Source: Diploptera punctata
Lineage: Eukaryota; Arthropoda; Insecta; Blattodea; Blaberidae
Assembly: GCA_030220185.1 (NCBI GenBank)
Contig: JASPKZ010007285.1
Location: forward strand, 546,001 to 610,000
DNA length: 64,000 nt
Direction: 5' to 3'
The notes under the pieces are model-generated. The model made no database searches, was not told where the DNA came from, and saw only the letters and a list, made by a program, of their open reading frames with translations. The position numbers were made by a program, and so were the translations under genes. Shown here piece by piece: positions 21,749 to 32,224 of this stretch (positions are counted from its first letter, which is position 1; each line of letters begins with the position of its first letter).

Positions 21749-21785
<37 letters not shown>
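21749..21785. repeat. (TA)n microsatellite
   Basis: Pure TA alternation directly before SINE-A. Confidence 0.9.
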
Positions 21786-21786
<1 letters not shown>

Positions 21787-21789
<3 letters not shown>

Positions 21790-22110
21790 AGCCATAGTAA
21801 TTCTGCCCGAAGGCAGATCTTTTCTGCAATAATAGTATTTTCATGCTATGCGTGCAGCTTTACTAGGGAATTGTAGGTGTGGTAGCTTCCCATTGCTTTC
21901 CACACCACTGAAGGATGATAATGATGATAATAATGGCGATATTATTTCGAGGACCGTTTGGGCCTCAACGTTTTGCTGACATTTGTCTTACAGGTGAGGA
22001 AAAACCATGATAAAAACCTCACCCAGAAAAACTGCCCCGACCGGGGATCGAACCCGGGCCCGCTGCGTGACAACGCAGCACGCTACCTCGAGACCACAGC
22101 AGTGGAATGG
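21787..22110 (-). mobile_element. SINE-A copy
   Basis: Complete on the minus strand: head CCACTGCTGTGGTCTCGAGG, box B GGGTTCGATCCC, body and CATAGTAATTCTGCC-type end. It lies between (TA)n and an RTE-1 fragment. Confidence 0.85.
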
Positions 22111-22112
22111 TC

Positions 22113-22408
22113 TTTATAGAAAGTCAGATATAATAAGAACAGTGATGGGCGGTACATGTGGCACTAAAGGGGAATAAAAGACGTGCATGGAAGCTTCTTG
22201 TAGGAAAACCAGAGGGAAAACGGTCAGTTGGTAGACCAAGAATGAGGTGGGAGAATAACATTAACTTTGATTTGAGGGAAGTAGGTTATACAGGGAATGA
22301 TTGGAAAGCATTAGCTCAGGATAGGGATGAATGGACAGCTTATATCCGCGCAGCCATGAACCTACCTACCGGTTCGATAGTGCTAGTGAGTAAGTAAGTA
22401 AGTATGGG
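22113..22408 (+). mobile_element. RTE-1 3' fragment
   Basis: It codes for RRAWKLLVGKPEGKRSVGRP, MRWENNINFDLREVGYTGND and AAMNL, then the 3' end GGTTCGATAGTGCTAGTGAG and (TAAG)n. 5'-truncated. Confidence 0.8.
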
Positions 22409-22459
22409 GAATGAAAGAAGGTCATGAAAACTCGCTATATGTAAGCCGGGGGCAAAGCC

Positions 22460-22610
22460 CACAGTAGGCTTGCTAAGAATGATGTGGGAGAATTATTTTT
22501 AAACATGATAAAAGGGAAGGCGATTGGAAAATATTAGCTCAAGATATGGATGTATAGAGAGTTTATATCCGCGCGATCATGTAAATACAGCTTCGATTGT
22601 GCCAGTATGT
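22460..22610 (+). mobile_element. Diverged RTE-1 3' fragment
   Basis: Weak but collinear match to the last 150 bp of RTE-1: AATGATGTGGGAGAATTATT, ATTGGAAAATATTAGCTCA, CGCGCGATCATG and TCGATTGTGCCAGTA. Confidence 0.55.
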
Positions 22611-23334
22611 TATATAGAATTATTTTTACTTCTTAGTGATTTTTTGAATCCACCTATTCAATTCCATTTACAATTTTTCTCTAAGAAATTACATGAATTC
22701 AACTGAATGCGTTCTCTGCAGTCATTTGATACCTTATCACTATTCTAAGAACATAAATAATGATGTTAAACGAGAGCTGATGGTATTACCTACCCCATCT
22801 CAGCAAATTTCTTCATCTGTCAAACCTGACAATAATGAAGGGATGGGGGAGATTCCTACATCTCCAAAGAGTTTCAGAGTTGCTGCTTTCATTCAAGGGT
22901 TTCTTCAGCACTTGCCCCTTTGTTTGTGGGCGAGGGGCACTGGAGGGTAGAGAGGAGTGGAAACTCGAGCATCAGCAGTAGAATTAACTGAAGCAAACCT
23001 TGAGATCGTCAAAGGTCTTCTTTTTGCTAAAAAGTTTTTACTTCCAAACCATTTCATCTTACCCTATGTGCGGGGGTTGAGTTGAAGGGTAGGTTTTATA
23101 CTCTCAACTTGGTTTTCTTGAGCAGTTTCCCTTTGATTCAAACCAGTGTAAAGGTGGCAATACTTCCTTCTACAAGTCGAAAAAGACGCGAATGAAAGGA
23201 AAAGCCAAAGTGATTATTCGCTACCCATCCGGTAACAAAGAACACAACACCAAGCAACGGTTACCACATTTGCCATAGGCCCCTACAGATAATAATATTA
23301 CAACTTACACTTCTACAACTACTACTGCTACCAA
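22611..23334. other. Stretch without recognisable gene
   Basis: The frame 22693-22950 is the longest (85 residues) and resembles nothing I know; there is no splice or promoter signal I would trust. Confidence 0.4.
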
Positions 23335-23404
23335 TAATAAAATTATTTATTAATTAAATAAAAATAAAACGTAGTTTTATTTGATTTTCATATTTATTGT
23401 ATAA

Positions 23405-23450
23405 TTCAGTGACAGCTGTTTCGGTACACTGTGCCTTCTTCAGACATGTT
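23405..23450 (-). ncRNA. Hammerhead-ribozyme-like motif of the PLE
   Basis: Minus strand: CTGAAGA, one extra A, stem II GGCAC-AGT-GTACC (one mismatch), GAAA, then C-AGCT-G as a minimal stem III, U and C at the cleavage place (GUC). TGAATT and AATTCA further out could form stem I. Hammerhead motifs are known in PLE termini. The extra base between CUGAAGA and stem II departs from the textbook core, so activity is uncertain. Confidence 0.55.
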
Positions 23451-23502
23451 AAATTATGAATTGTGTTCCAACTGATCTAAGCAACAATTCAACAATATTT
23501 AT

Positions 23503-23990
23503 CTAAATTTTTAAATTTAACAAAGGGGATTCATTCAAATCAAGTTGAGAATTTAACAGTTTTTTACTACTTTTAAATTTAATAATTTCTACAGCCTCCA
23601 AAAGATGTAACTTCTTACCCTTATCACAAATATGTAAAATTTCAAAATTTTGATCGAAACAATGATTAAATTGGAATAGGTGGTTAGCATATTTGAACTA
23701 TCTAAATTTCTGTTATATGCTCTCATGTGTTCCTTTATCCGAGAGATAAAAGGTCTACCAGTTTGTCCTATATAGACATTGTCACATGTGCCACACTTCA
23801 ATTTATATACACCTGATAATTTTTCTTTTTTTGTTTTGGTTTTATTGTTTTTTATTATATTTTTATAGAGTTTTATTAGTTTTAAATGCCACATTAATGT
23901 TCAACTTTTTAAAGTGTTTAGATATTTTATTTGAAAGTGGGTCTAGGTATGACATTACGACATATTTCTTTATGTTTTTTTTTGGGTAAA
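23503..23990 (-). pseudogene. PLE GIY-YIG endonuclease relic
   Basis: The minus frame opens with SYLDPLSNKI (the linker after the RT domain) and gives GVYKLKCGTCDNVYIGQTGR, PFISRIKEHMRAYNR. GVY and YIG are the two strands that name the GIY-YIG nuclease fold; the Arg of TGR and the R..EH motif follow at the usual spacing. In active PLEs this domain nicks target DNA for target-primed reverse transcription. A single-base shift after DSS breaks the frame (expected KYANHLLQYN, seen at 62028-62423). The C-terminal stop is also lost. Confidence 0.85.
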
Positions 23991-24046
23991 GGAAAAACTT
24001 TGTTAATTAAACTTTGTTAATAAAATTATTTATTGAATTATATTCA

Positions 24047-24292
24047 GACATCTAATGTTTCCACATATTTCTGTGTCTTAAGTTTTATTTTTCTTCTCCA
24101 CTCATCTCTATCCATCCACATCATGTCCTCCAGTCCTCTTGCTCTCATTCCAGTTTTCATTTCTTGTATCCACGAGTTTCGAGCTCTTCCTTTCCTTCTT
24201 CTTCCAGGTGGACACAATTCCAATGTTTTCCTGGGTAACCTTTCTTCTTACATTCGTCGTACATGCCAATACCAATTTAGTTATTCTAGGGC
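24047..24292 (-). mobile_element. LINE-F-like C-terminal fragment
   Basis: Broken minus-strand coding of the form VRRKVTQEN, STWKKKERKSSKLVDTRNEN, WNES. Related fragments lie at 30325-30460 (minus) and 33990-34245 (plus). Confidence 0.5.
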
Positions 24293-24573
24293 CTACCAGT
24301 TATATTGTATGGGTACCAAGCATGGGCTCTTACTTTAAGGGAGGAAAGGAGATTGCAAGTATTTGAGAATAAAGTACTTAGGAAAATTTTTGGACCAAAG
24401 AGAGATGAACAGGCAGGTGAATGGAGAAGACTACATAACAATGAACTACATGGTCTTTATAGGAATGATTGGAAAACATTAGCTCAGGATATGTATGTAT
24501 GTATGTATGGAGAGCTTATGTCCGCGCGGCCATGAACCTACGGGTTCGATAGTGCCAGTAAGTAAGTAAGTAG
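24293..24573 (+). mobile_element. RTE-1 fragment with internal deletion
   Basis: Codes for ALTLREERRLQVFENKVLRK, GEWRRLHNNELHGLYR and then jumps to NDWKTLAQD. About 170 bp of the consensus (HVARM and GRPRMRWENN blocks) is missing. It ends AGTGCCAGTAAGTAAGTAAG. Confidence 0.8.
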
Positions 24574-24672
24574 GCCTATATCTTATATAATCTACTATTG
24601 AATATCTAATAATCATTTTTTTCTCTATTTAGATGGTTCGTTGATAAATATACCATCAAAAGATAAAGAACA

Positions 24673-24707
<35 letters not shown>

Positions 24708-24718
24708 TAATAATAATC

Positions 24719-25130
24719 TCCTTGTATCTTGCAAGTCCATGTTTTCCTTGACAGAGATTTAGGCGCTCTCACTCTACAGGGAAGAATTTTTGAACCATAC
24801 TAATTTTAGTTACACTTGTTTTTCGTACAGATGTCCTTTGAGTGGTCCGTGGTCAGCGTTCCGCCTCATACTGACATATAGGGAACCAAGGTAGTACTAG
24901 GACGGGAAAATTCGGTAAATTTTGCTTAGAGGCCTTTTCATTCAGGCTTAAGGATCTTTTACGAACCTGAAGATCTTCGGACTCGGGACCCACGGCTTAA
25001 AGTCCCTCCCGGAGGACTTGCTCCTTGGATTTTTCCATCCTAAAAAAAATACATCGACCCCGGCCGGGTTTGAACCCGCGACCTTCGGGACTAGAAGCAA
25101 GGAGCATAATCACTAGACCACCGCGGTCGT
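24719..25130 (-). mobile_element. SINE-D copy
   Basis: Minus strand: tRNA-like head ACGACCGCGGTGGTCTAGTG, ATTATGCTCC, and box B GGGTTCAAACCCGG. The body contains CCTTGGTTCCCTATATG, GGAACGCTGACCACGG and a tail toward a (TAA)n tract. Near-identical to 38012-38408. Confidence 0.8.
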
Positions 25131-25330
25131 TAACAATAATTAATAAATCCGTCCGACATTTCATTGTTGGGCTTTTAGCATTTTACATTTTTAAGCGAAG
25201 AGGGAGCTGGTCTGATGCATCAACTGCAAACCTGGAGGACCAGGAGATTTTTTAATCAAGTTTCTCTTCCTTTAGCCCTTGACGAACGCCTAACTGCAAG
25301 GCAACCGTACCTGTATCCTAGGCAGGGACT

Positions 25331-25750
25331 CTCACAGTAGAACAATGACATACGGTGCAGAAATATGGGAATTAAAATCTAGAACATCTAAATTAAATAT
25401 TATAGAAATTGATTTTTGGAAGAGGTCACCTTGAATTTCTACAAGTGAAAAGTAATAAATAGTGTAATTAAATAATAGATGAATCTTCAAACTTTAATTA
25501 TGGATATCATGAAGAAAACATGCAATTAAAATGGTGTGGTCATGTAAAAAGAATGACAGAAGAGAGAGTCCCAAGAAGAATACTAGAATGGGTACCATTT
25601 TGTAGAAGAAGAAGAGTAGGGCGAAAAATAACATGCAATAACGGTGTTTTGAGTAGCATGAGGGGGAAAAGGATTGGACGATAAAGACTGGAATGACAGA
25701 GAGATGTGGAGGAGAACGACAGTAGATTAATTGGGCGCAGAAAGATGTAA
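25331..25750 (+). mobile_element. LINE-F-like C-terminal fragment
   Basis: Broken coding: LKWCGHVKRMTEERVPRRIL, EWVPFCRRRRVGRK, DWNDREMWRRTTVD and then a stop. The upstream part YGAEIWELKSRTSKLNI fits the YG.E.W..... segment of the same polymerases. Confidence 0.6.
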
Positions 25751-25775
25751 AACATTCTGAAGCCTGCTGAATAAA

Positions 25776-27374
25776 TCTAATACCGTATATAAAAATGAAT
25801 GTTTGTTTGTTGGTTTGTTTGTACTTTATGGGCGGCCATACCATTGATCCGATTGTGATGGGGTTTTTGCAAAATGTTCAGGAGATTCCCGGGATGAACA
25901 TAGGCTATGAGAGAGTTGTGATACTCAACTTCTATACCCTTAAAAATCGCACTTTATAGTGAAAACGTGAAAAAATCTTAAATGGCTTACGCTGCCTAAA
26001 CTATAACAAATGCACAAAATTAATTTACAGTTGAGTATCTCAATAAACTTTACAAAAAAGTCCGCGACAACATATGTTTATCTCTAACGGATAACTCACA
26101 ATAACCATTTCTGTCTTTCATTGGGATTGTCCGTTGTGATGGGGCTTTTTGTAAAATGTTGAGGATTTTCCCGGGAAGGTTATAGGCTACAAGAGAATTT
26201 TAATGTTCAAGCCCTTCATCCTTAAAAATCACCCTTTGTAGTGATAAGTAAAATAAAAGTGGCTTTTTGTACGCTTAAATGACTTACGCTGCCTAAATCA
26301 TAACAAATACACCAAATTAATGTACACAGAATTGAATATCTCACAAAACTGTACAAAAAAAATCCCGTGACAGTATATGTTAATCTTTTACAGATAAAAC
26401 ACAATAGCCATTTTTGTCTTTCATTGATGCCAAGAAGATCGAGACAAGTACGTAGATACCTGTGCAAGCATAGCAGCACATGGCGGGTATACTTTTATGG
26501 ATAGTTCTTACTTACTTACTCACTGGCACTATCGAACCCGTAGGTTCATGGCCACGCGGACATAAGCTCTCCATACATCCCTATCCTGAGCTAATGCTTT
26601 CCAATCATTCCCTGTATAATCTACTTCCCTCAAATCATAGTTAATGTTGTTCTCCCACCTCATTCTTGGTCTACCAACTGGGCGTTTTCCCTCTGGCTTT
26701 CCTACAAGAAGTTTCCATGCACGTCTTTCATTCCCCATACGCGCAACATGCCCTGCCCATCGCAGTCTACGAGACTTAACTGTTCTTATTATATCTGGCT
26801 TCCTATAAAGACCATGTAGTTCATTGTTATGTAGTCTTCTCCATTCACCTGTCTCTTCATCTTTCTAGTTCACAATAACGAATATTATCTTTTAGCTCAT
26901 GTAATCCAAGAAGATCGAGACAAGTAGATTCCCGGGCAACACCGAGTAATCAGTACGGGGAATCTTAAAATAATTACGATATAGATTTATAATTATTTTT
27001 CATTTTACTTATTCAACTAATCATAAGAAGTGCATTAATTTTCGTCTTTCAGCTCATTTATGCCAAGAAGATCGGGATGAGTAGATTCCCGGACAACGCC
27101 GGGTAAACAGCACAGGTATCTAAAAATAATTACGATATAAATTTTTCTTTCTGCTTATTTAACTAAACATAAGACATGTTAATTTTCGTATTTGAGCTCA
27201 TTTATGTCAAGAAGTACGGGATAAGTAGACGCACGGACAACACCGGGTAATCAGCACGGGGTATCTAAAAATATAAATTTATAATTATTTTTTCTTTTAC
27301 TTATTCAACTAAACATAAAAGCACGTTGATGTTCATTTATTTAGGCGTAGCAGCGCACGCCGGGTATTAGCTAG
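25776..27374 (+). mobile_element. Helitron, about 1.6 kb, with nested RTE-1
   Basis: 5' TCTAATACCGTATATAAAAA then TGTTTGTTTG; 3' GCAGCGCACGCCGGGTATTA then GCTAG|T. It has no TIRs, a GC hairpin and CTAG before T, as in Helitrons. Internal blocks (GCCAAGAAGATCGAGACAAG, CCCGGGCAACACCG.GTAATCAG) occur two to four times, so the body is built of subrepeats. No Rep/helicase frame. Bases 26507-26866 are a later RTE-1 insertion. Confidence 0.7.
26507..26866 (-). mobile_element. RTE-1 fragment inside the Helitron
   Basis: AGTT on both sides (26503-26506 and 26867-26870) is a likely 4-bp TSD. It codes for ERRAWKLLVGKPEGKRPVGR to the terminal AMNLRVR on the minus strand, and its 3' tail is CAGTGAGTAAGTAAG. 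Among the least mutated RTE-1 pieces here. Confidence 0.85.
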
Positions 27375-27582
27375 TAAACAATAATATCTAACCATTAAAC
27401 GAAATTAAAAACGTTATAGATAATATTTTGGGTCCTCTTTTCGATCTGACAAGGGAACATTCAACCATTGCATATATATTTTTTTTTTAATTTTTTACCT
27501 TGTCGTTTTTCTTTCGTTTGCGCTGTTCTTCATTTTTGTTTAACTTTGTTAACCCTTTTATCTCATTCACACATACAAACAC

Positions 27583-27706
27583 AAGACAGGACACACACCC
27601 AGACCCAAGGTGGAGATTCAAAATCCCCTACCCCGCCGGGAATCGAACCCGGCTCGCCGGAGTGGAAGGTAGGGACTCTACCGACTACGCCACGGCGACG
27701 GACATT
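27583..27706 (-). mobile_element. SINE-E copy
   Basis: Minus strand: GTCCGTCGCCGTGGCGTAGT with box A TGGCGTAGTCGG, box B GGGTTCGATTCCCGGCGGGG, then AGGGGATTTTGAATC and GGGTCTGGGTGTGTGTCC. tRNA-like head with a short body. A T-rich run precedes the next SINE-A. Confidence 0.7.
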
Positions 27707-27837
27707 TTTTTTTTGTTCGTTTATACTTTTTTTCTCGTTTTCTTTTCGTTTACACTGTTCTTCCTTTTTGTTTTTTCTTCTTTTCTTTCGTTTACACTGT
27801 TCTTACTTTTTGTTTTACCTTTATTAAACTACTTATT

Positions 27838-28190
27838 CCACCGCTGTGGTCTCGAGGTAGCGTGCTGCCTTGTCACGCAGCGGGCCCGGGTTCGGTCCCC
27901 GGTCGGGGCAGTTTTTCTGGGTGAGGTTTTTATCGGGGTTTTTCCTCACCTGTAAGACAAATGTCAGGAAAACTTTAAGGCCCAAACGGTCCCCGAAATC
28001 ATATGGCCATCTTCACCATCATAATCCTTCTCATTATTATCATCATCATCATCATCATCCTTCACTGGTGTGGAAAGCAACGGGAAGCTACCACACCTAC
28101 AATTCCCTAGTAAAGCTGCAAGCATAGCATGAAAATGCTATGATTGCAGTGAAGGATCTGCCTTTGGGCAGAATTACTATGGATGGATGG
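27838..28190 (+). mobile_element. SINE-A, nearly complete copy
   Basis: Head CCACCGCTGTGGTCTCGAGG, box B GGGTTCGGTCCCCGGTCGG. Central body TTTTTCCTCACCTGTAAGAC, a (CAT)n patch at 28045-28058 and the end GGCAGAATTACTATGGATGG. The best copy for a consensus in this window. Confidence 0.85.
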
Positions 28191-28215
28191 AAACTATTTA
28201 TCTTATTAATACATA

Positions 28216-28345
28216 GAAACACAAGACAGGACACACACCCAGACCCAAGGTGGAGATTTAAAATCCCCTACCCCGCCCCGGCAATCGAACCCGGGTCGCC
28301 GGAGTAGAAGGTAGGGACTCTACCGACTACGCCACGGCGACGGAC
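28216..28345 (-). mobile_element. SINE-E copy
   Basis: Same sequence as 27583-27706 in the same orientation. Both start from the ACACAAGACAGGACACACAC end. The pair brackets a SINE-A. Confidence 0.7.
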
Positions 28346-28540
28346 TAACATCGAAACCTATTTAGAAATTTCTCGCAGAGAAGCGGAAAAATTTTCCTAG
28401 GTGAAATCCTTCCTAGAATGGATAACAATAATAAAATACATTTTTATTTACGTTTTCATTATTTATCAAACAGGTTTGACTAGACAAAAACACTAGTGGT
28501 ATTTCTTTGGATATTTTTCCTTCTGAATTTGATCTCTACT

Positions 28541-29110
<570 letters not shown>

Positions 29111-29488
29111 TTCCTCCCTCTCTCTCTGTCATGCGGGGATACACATTTTCCTGAATTCAATTGTTTTACCAAGTGGACATGAAAACATCAAGTTAGATTG
29201 AATACACAATCTGTCTGTATTATTCATTGGGTTTCTGTTTTTTCTATTACAACTGACATTTTGAATAAATCTGCATTGCTTCCATTTGCATATCATGTAC
29301 GTGACGGTGCATTCAAGTTTTCCACAGTAAACAACAACAAAATTAGGTCACGTGACAAAGTTTTACCACCATATTGCTGTTAAAACACTCAAGTCTCTAG
29401 AGGTAACTTATTTGACTTAGAAGCAGTGGTATCGGTTTTGATCCCCGTCGGGACAAGTTTATTTGGCCTTCTTTTCTCAGTGTCTCAT
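29111..29488. other. Stretch without recognisable gene
   Basis: Frame 29198-29383 resembles nothing I know. Confidence 0.35.
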
Positions 29489-29495
29489 CAATAAC

Positions 29496-29565
<70 letters not shown>

Positions 29566-29619
29566 CAATATGGAGCCGGAACAGGCCAGCAAAAATCTAA
29601 ACCGTGACGTATAATAATG

Positions 29620-29668
<49 letters not shown>
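29489..29668 (+). repeat. (TAA)n tracts around a 45-bp LINE-C tail
   Basis: Two (TAA)n runs flank GCAATATGGAGCCGGAACAG and CCAGCAAAAATCTAAACC (29567-29605), the 3' end of LINE-C. It looks like a very short LINE insertion in a microsatellite. Confidence 0.8.
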
Positions 29669-29672
<4 letters not shown>

Positions 29673-30285
29673 ACTAAAATTATGGCCTTTCATGGGAAGG
29701 ACACCATACAAAGTAAAATCTGTCTCCAGAATAAAATTTTAGAGAGATCTAATCAATTTAAATATCTTGGATATTATCTCTCTATCTGGGATGAAAAAGA
29801 TATCCCTGAAAAAATTACTAGTTATAATAAAAGTTTGGGAATTATTAATCAAGTTATGAAACCATCCCTTGTACAAAAAAACACCAGATTACGTTTATAT
29901 AACACTTTGGCTATACCAGTGTTGACCTAAGGTAGTGAAGCATGGACACTAAAAATACAACATGAAAACAGAATAACGGCTTGTGAAATGAGATTCATGC
30001 GCAGAACAGCGGGTTACACCAGATGGGATCGGAAAAGGAACACCGATATCTTAAAAGAATTGAAGACTACGCCAATCAATTTTGGAATATATTAAACAGT
30101 ACCAACTAAATTGGAAACACCATCTTGAAAGAATGAGTTCAAATCGGATTCCCAAAGCTGTTTATAATTATATACCAAGAGGACGAAGATCTCTGGGCCG
30201 TCCTATGAAACGCTGGAGGGAAAATTTTGTATAGGATCGTAACAGGCCTTGGCCTAATACTTGGAAGGAGGAAGAAGAAGAAGAA
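29669..30285 (+). pseudogene. LINE-E polymerase C-terminal part
   Basis: The frame gives TKIMAFHGKDTIQSKICLQN, QFKYLGYYLSIWDEKDIPEK, TRLRLYNTLAIPVLT, then TAA where relatives have Tyr (YGSEAW follows), then ENRITACEMRFMRRTAGYTR. A shift near 30075 restores NWKHHLERMSSNRIPKAVYN and RGRRSLGRPMKRW. The tail is TAATACTTGGAAGGAGGAAG and (GAA)n. At least one stop and one frameshift; the RT core is missing. Confidence 0.75.
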
Positions 30286-30324
30286 GAAGATAATAATAAT
30301 AATAATAATAAATGTATTTATAGC

Positions 30325-30460
30325 CTATAGATATTTTTAATGTTTACATATCTTCCTATGCCTAAAATTTTATTTTCCTTCTCCACTCATCTCTATACAT
30401 CCAAACTATACCTTCCAGTCCCCTTATTGCCATTATATTTCTTATTTCTTGCATCCAATA
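30325..30460 (-). mobile_element. LINE-F-like 3' fragment
   Basis: Collinear with 24060-24180 on the same strand (CTTCTCCACTCATCTCTAT, CTTCCAGTCC, TTCTTGCATCCA). Flanked by (TAA)n. Confidence 0.5.
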
Positions 30461-30608
30461 TAATAATAATAATATTAACAATAATAATAATAATAATAAT
30501 CAGTGCTTTGGAATAGAGATATAATATACAGAACGAAGAATTTCAAGTTCTGTTACAAAGCATTTTATTTTATGGGTCCGAAACCTGAACAGTAAGTAGA
30601 AAACATTG

Positions 30609-30712
30609 TGATTGTTATATTGTGATGTAACATGTTTATCCTGATGAGTGGAAGAGAAGGCCACATGGCCTTAACTCCACCAGGCTAAATAAATACATAT
30701 AAAATATAAAAC
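30609..30712 (+). mobile_element. 104-bp LINE-G tail insertion
   Basis: ATTGTGATTGTTATATTGTG to (AAAT)n, including the conserved hairpin at 30640-30684. AAAACA-like bases on both sides are a probable TSD. Extreme 5' truncation. Confidence 0.7.
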
Positions 30713-30738
30713 AAGCCAACAAGCTGTTAGCAGTAAAA

Positions 30739-31059
30739 ATGGATTTTTGGAGGCGATCGACAAGAATTGCAAGAAGGGATAAGGTCAGAAACAGCACAAT
30801 AAGGGGAAAAAGATGCAAGTTGAAAAGTAACATATTAGGAAAAATAGAAGAAAAACGTTTGAAATGGTATGGACACCTCATAAGAATGGAAGAAGAGAGA
30901 ATAACAAAGAAGATCCTTAATTGGAAAGCTAATGGAAGAAATGGAAAAGGTAGGCCTAGAGAACGATTGATGGATGGAGTGAAGAGAAGTATGGAAGCTA
31001 GAGATTTGAGGGAAGATGCTTTAGACAGGAAGCTCTGGCGACAAATCACTTTGGGTTGA
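30739..31059 (+). pseudogene. LINE-F polymerase C-terminus
   Basis: An intact frame of 106 residues: MDFWRRSTRIARRDKVRNST, EEKRLKWYGHLIRMEEERIT, GKGRPRERLMDGVKRSMEAR and LWRQITLG, then a stop. The ATG is not a natural start: coding continues upstream (ANKLLAVK) as in the copy at 44372-44850. WYGH-RM and GRPRERL.DGVKRSM mark the C-terminal domain of insect RTE-type polymerases. No RT motif remains. Confidence 0.7.
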
Positions 31060-31325
31060 AGGAGAAACACTGTATTGTGGAATATTCCTAAATAAAGAAA
31101 TATTTATATAAAATTTATACATCTTCCGAGGTAAGTTCCAGTAGTAATTATAGACAAAGCAGATGTATGACTGCATTTTCATTGATCGAATAATGATTTT
31201 ACCCTTCAGGCGTGTAAGGAAATGTAATCCCCTCTCTAACACTCGAAATAGGAAAAAAAAAAGTATTACCTAAAACATGTCTATGTAAGTTATATAGGAG
31301 AATCTTAAAAATATATAATTACAAT

Positions 31326-31850
31326 TTTAATACAATAACGTCCCAGGTTGCGAAATATCATACACAGCGGAAACAGATATAAATAACAAACTAAATAAGT
31401 TTAATTATATAACAGGAACACTAAAAAGAACTTTGAAAAATAAAGCCAGGAAAGACTCTATAATGAAATTATACAAGACAATGGCAGTGCCTATTATTAC
31501 TTATGGATCCGAAACATGGTCAATGACAACACAACAATCTGCCAGAATACAAGCTGCTTAAACGAAATTTCTCACACCAATAGCAGGATATCAAACAGAC
31601 AAAAAACACAACACAGAAATAAGACAACAACTAAAAGTAGAGGAATTAAACACAGCAATAGTGAAATAAAGAAAAAAACTGGAAAGAACACTTAGCAGGA
31701 TAACTGAGAAGAGAATACCAAAAGCAGCATACAGCTATTCACCACGAGGAAGAAGAAGTTGGGAAGACGAAAGAAAAGATGGAAACAGCAGCAATTTGGA
31801 GCCGGAACAGGCTAGTAAATAAGCCTAAACTGTGAAGAAGAAGAAGAATA
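31326..31850 (+). pseudogene. LINE-C polymerase C-terminal part
   Basis: Broken coding: CEISYTAETDINNKLNKFNY, LYKTMAVPIITYGSETWSMT, IAGYQTDKKHNTEIRQQLKV, RRSWEDERKDGNSS. It has a premature TAA before EMKFL and frameshifts near 31560 and 31700. The 3' end GGAGCCGGAACAGGCTAG and (GAA)n is shared with 55178-55480 and 38488-38855. Confidence 0.75.
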
Positions 31851-31921
31851 CGATGAATAAGCATTGTTTTATTCTAACGCATGCGCGTAAGGCCATACGT
31901 TGGATTTTCAATTATTTCAAA

Positions 31922-32158
31922 ATGACCGCTTCTGTAGAATTTCTTAAAACATTGGAAAGGAAAGAATTTCAGGAGCGGAGAGAAACAAAGTATTTTAATC
32001 TGTTCAAATAAGTTAGTAAAAAATATCCTATATTAGCCATTGAGGATGTGGTGAAAATAACAGCAGAATTTACAGGTGAGTCAGCATGGAGCATAAATTA
32101 TGCTTGTAATAAAATTGCAATTAAAAGATATATATCAAGAAGATGGAAAACAGCATAA
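31922..32158 (+). pseudogene. Unrecognised 78-codon frame with one stop
   Basis: ATG, then TASVEFLKTLERKEFQERRE, a stop at codon 29 (FK*VSKKYPILAIEDVV), FTGESAWSINYACNKIAIKR and a final stop. The residue mix (charged, balanced, few low-complexity runs) looks more like real coding than neighbouring frames. I do not recognise the family. It may be an exon or transposase relic; evidence is weak. Confidence 0.25.
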
Positions 32159-32224
32159 ACGTCTAATTAAGTAGGCCCACATATATTTGTTGTCATAAAT
32201 AAATAAATAAATAAATAAATAAGA

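Larger units (their letters stand above)
23352..24017 (-). mobile_element. Penelope-like element, 5' truncated, 17-bp TSD
   Basis: TAATAAAATTATTTATT flanks it at 23335-23351 and 24018-24034, so the 666-bp insertion is bounded exactly. On the minus strand it contains the linker and GIY-YIG part of the polyprotein, a hammerhead-like block, and a 3' end TTTTATTTTTATTTAATT. The RT domain was lost by truncation. A sister copy is at 61843-62440. Confidence 0.85.
30501..31080 (+). mobile_element. LINE-F fragment split by a LINE-G tail
   Basis: 30501-30608 holds the FCYKAF and MGPKPEQ (frameshifted YGSETW) segment; 30713-31080 holds the C-terminus. The gap is a LINE-G tail. The minus-strand copy at 44372-44850 lacks that insertion, which confirms the join. 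Confidence 0.7.

Noticed and set aside
22693..22950. Possible small gene of 85 residues
   Set aside because: No recognisable family, no start context, no flanking coding signal; left as unassigned.
27468..27955. Two overlapping plus frames of 119 and 151 residues
   Set aside because: They run through a SINE-E, a T-rich spacer and a SINE-A head. Pieces such as PPGIEPGSPEW are known shadows of tRNA-like box B sequence.
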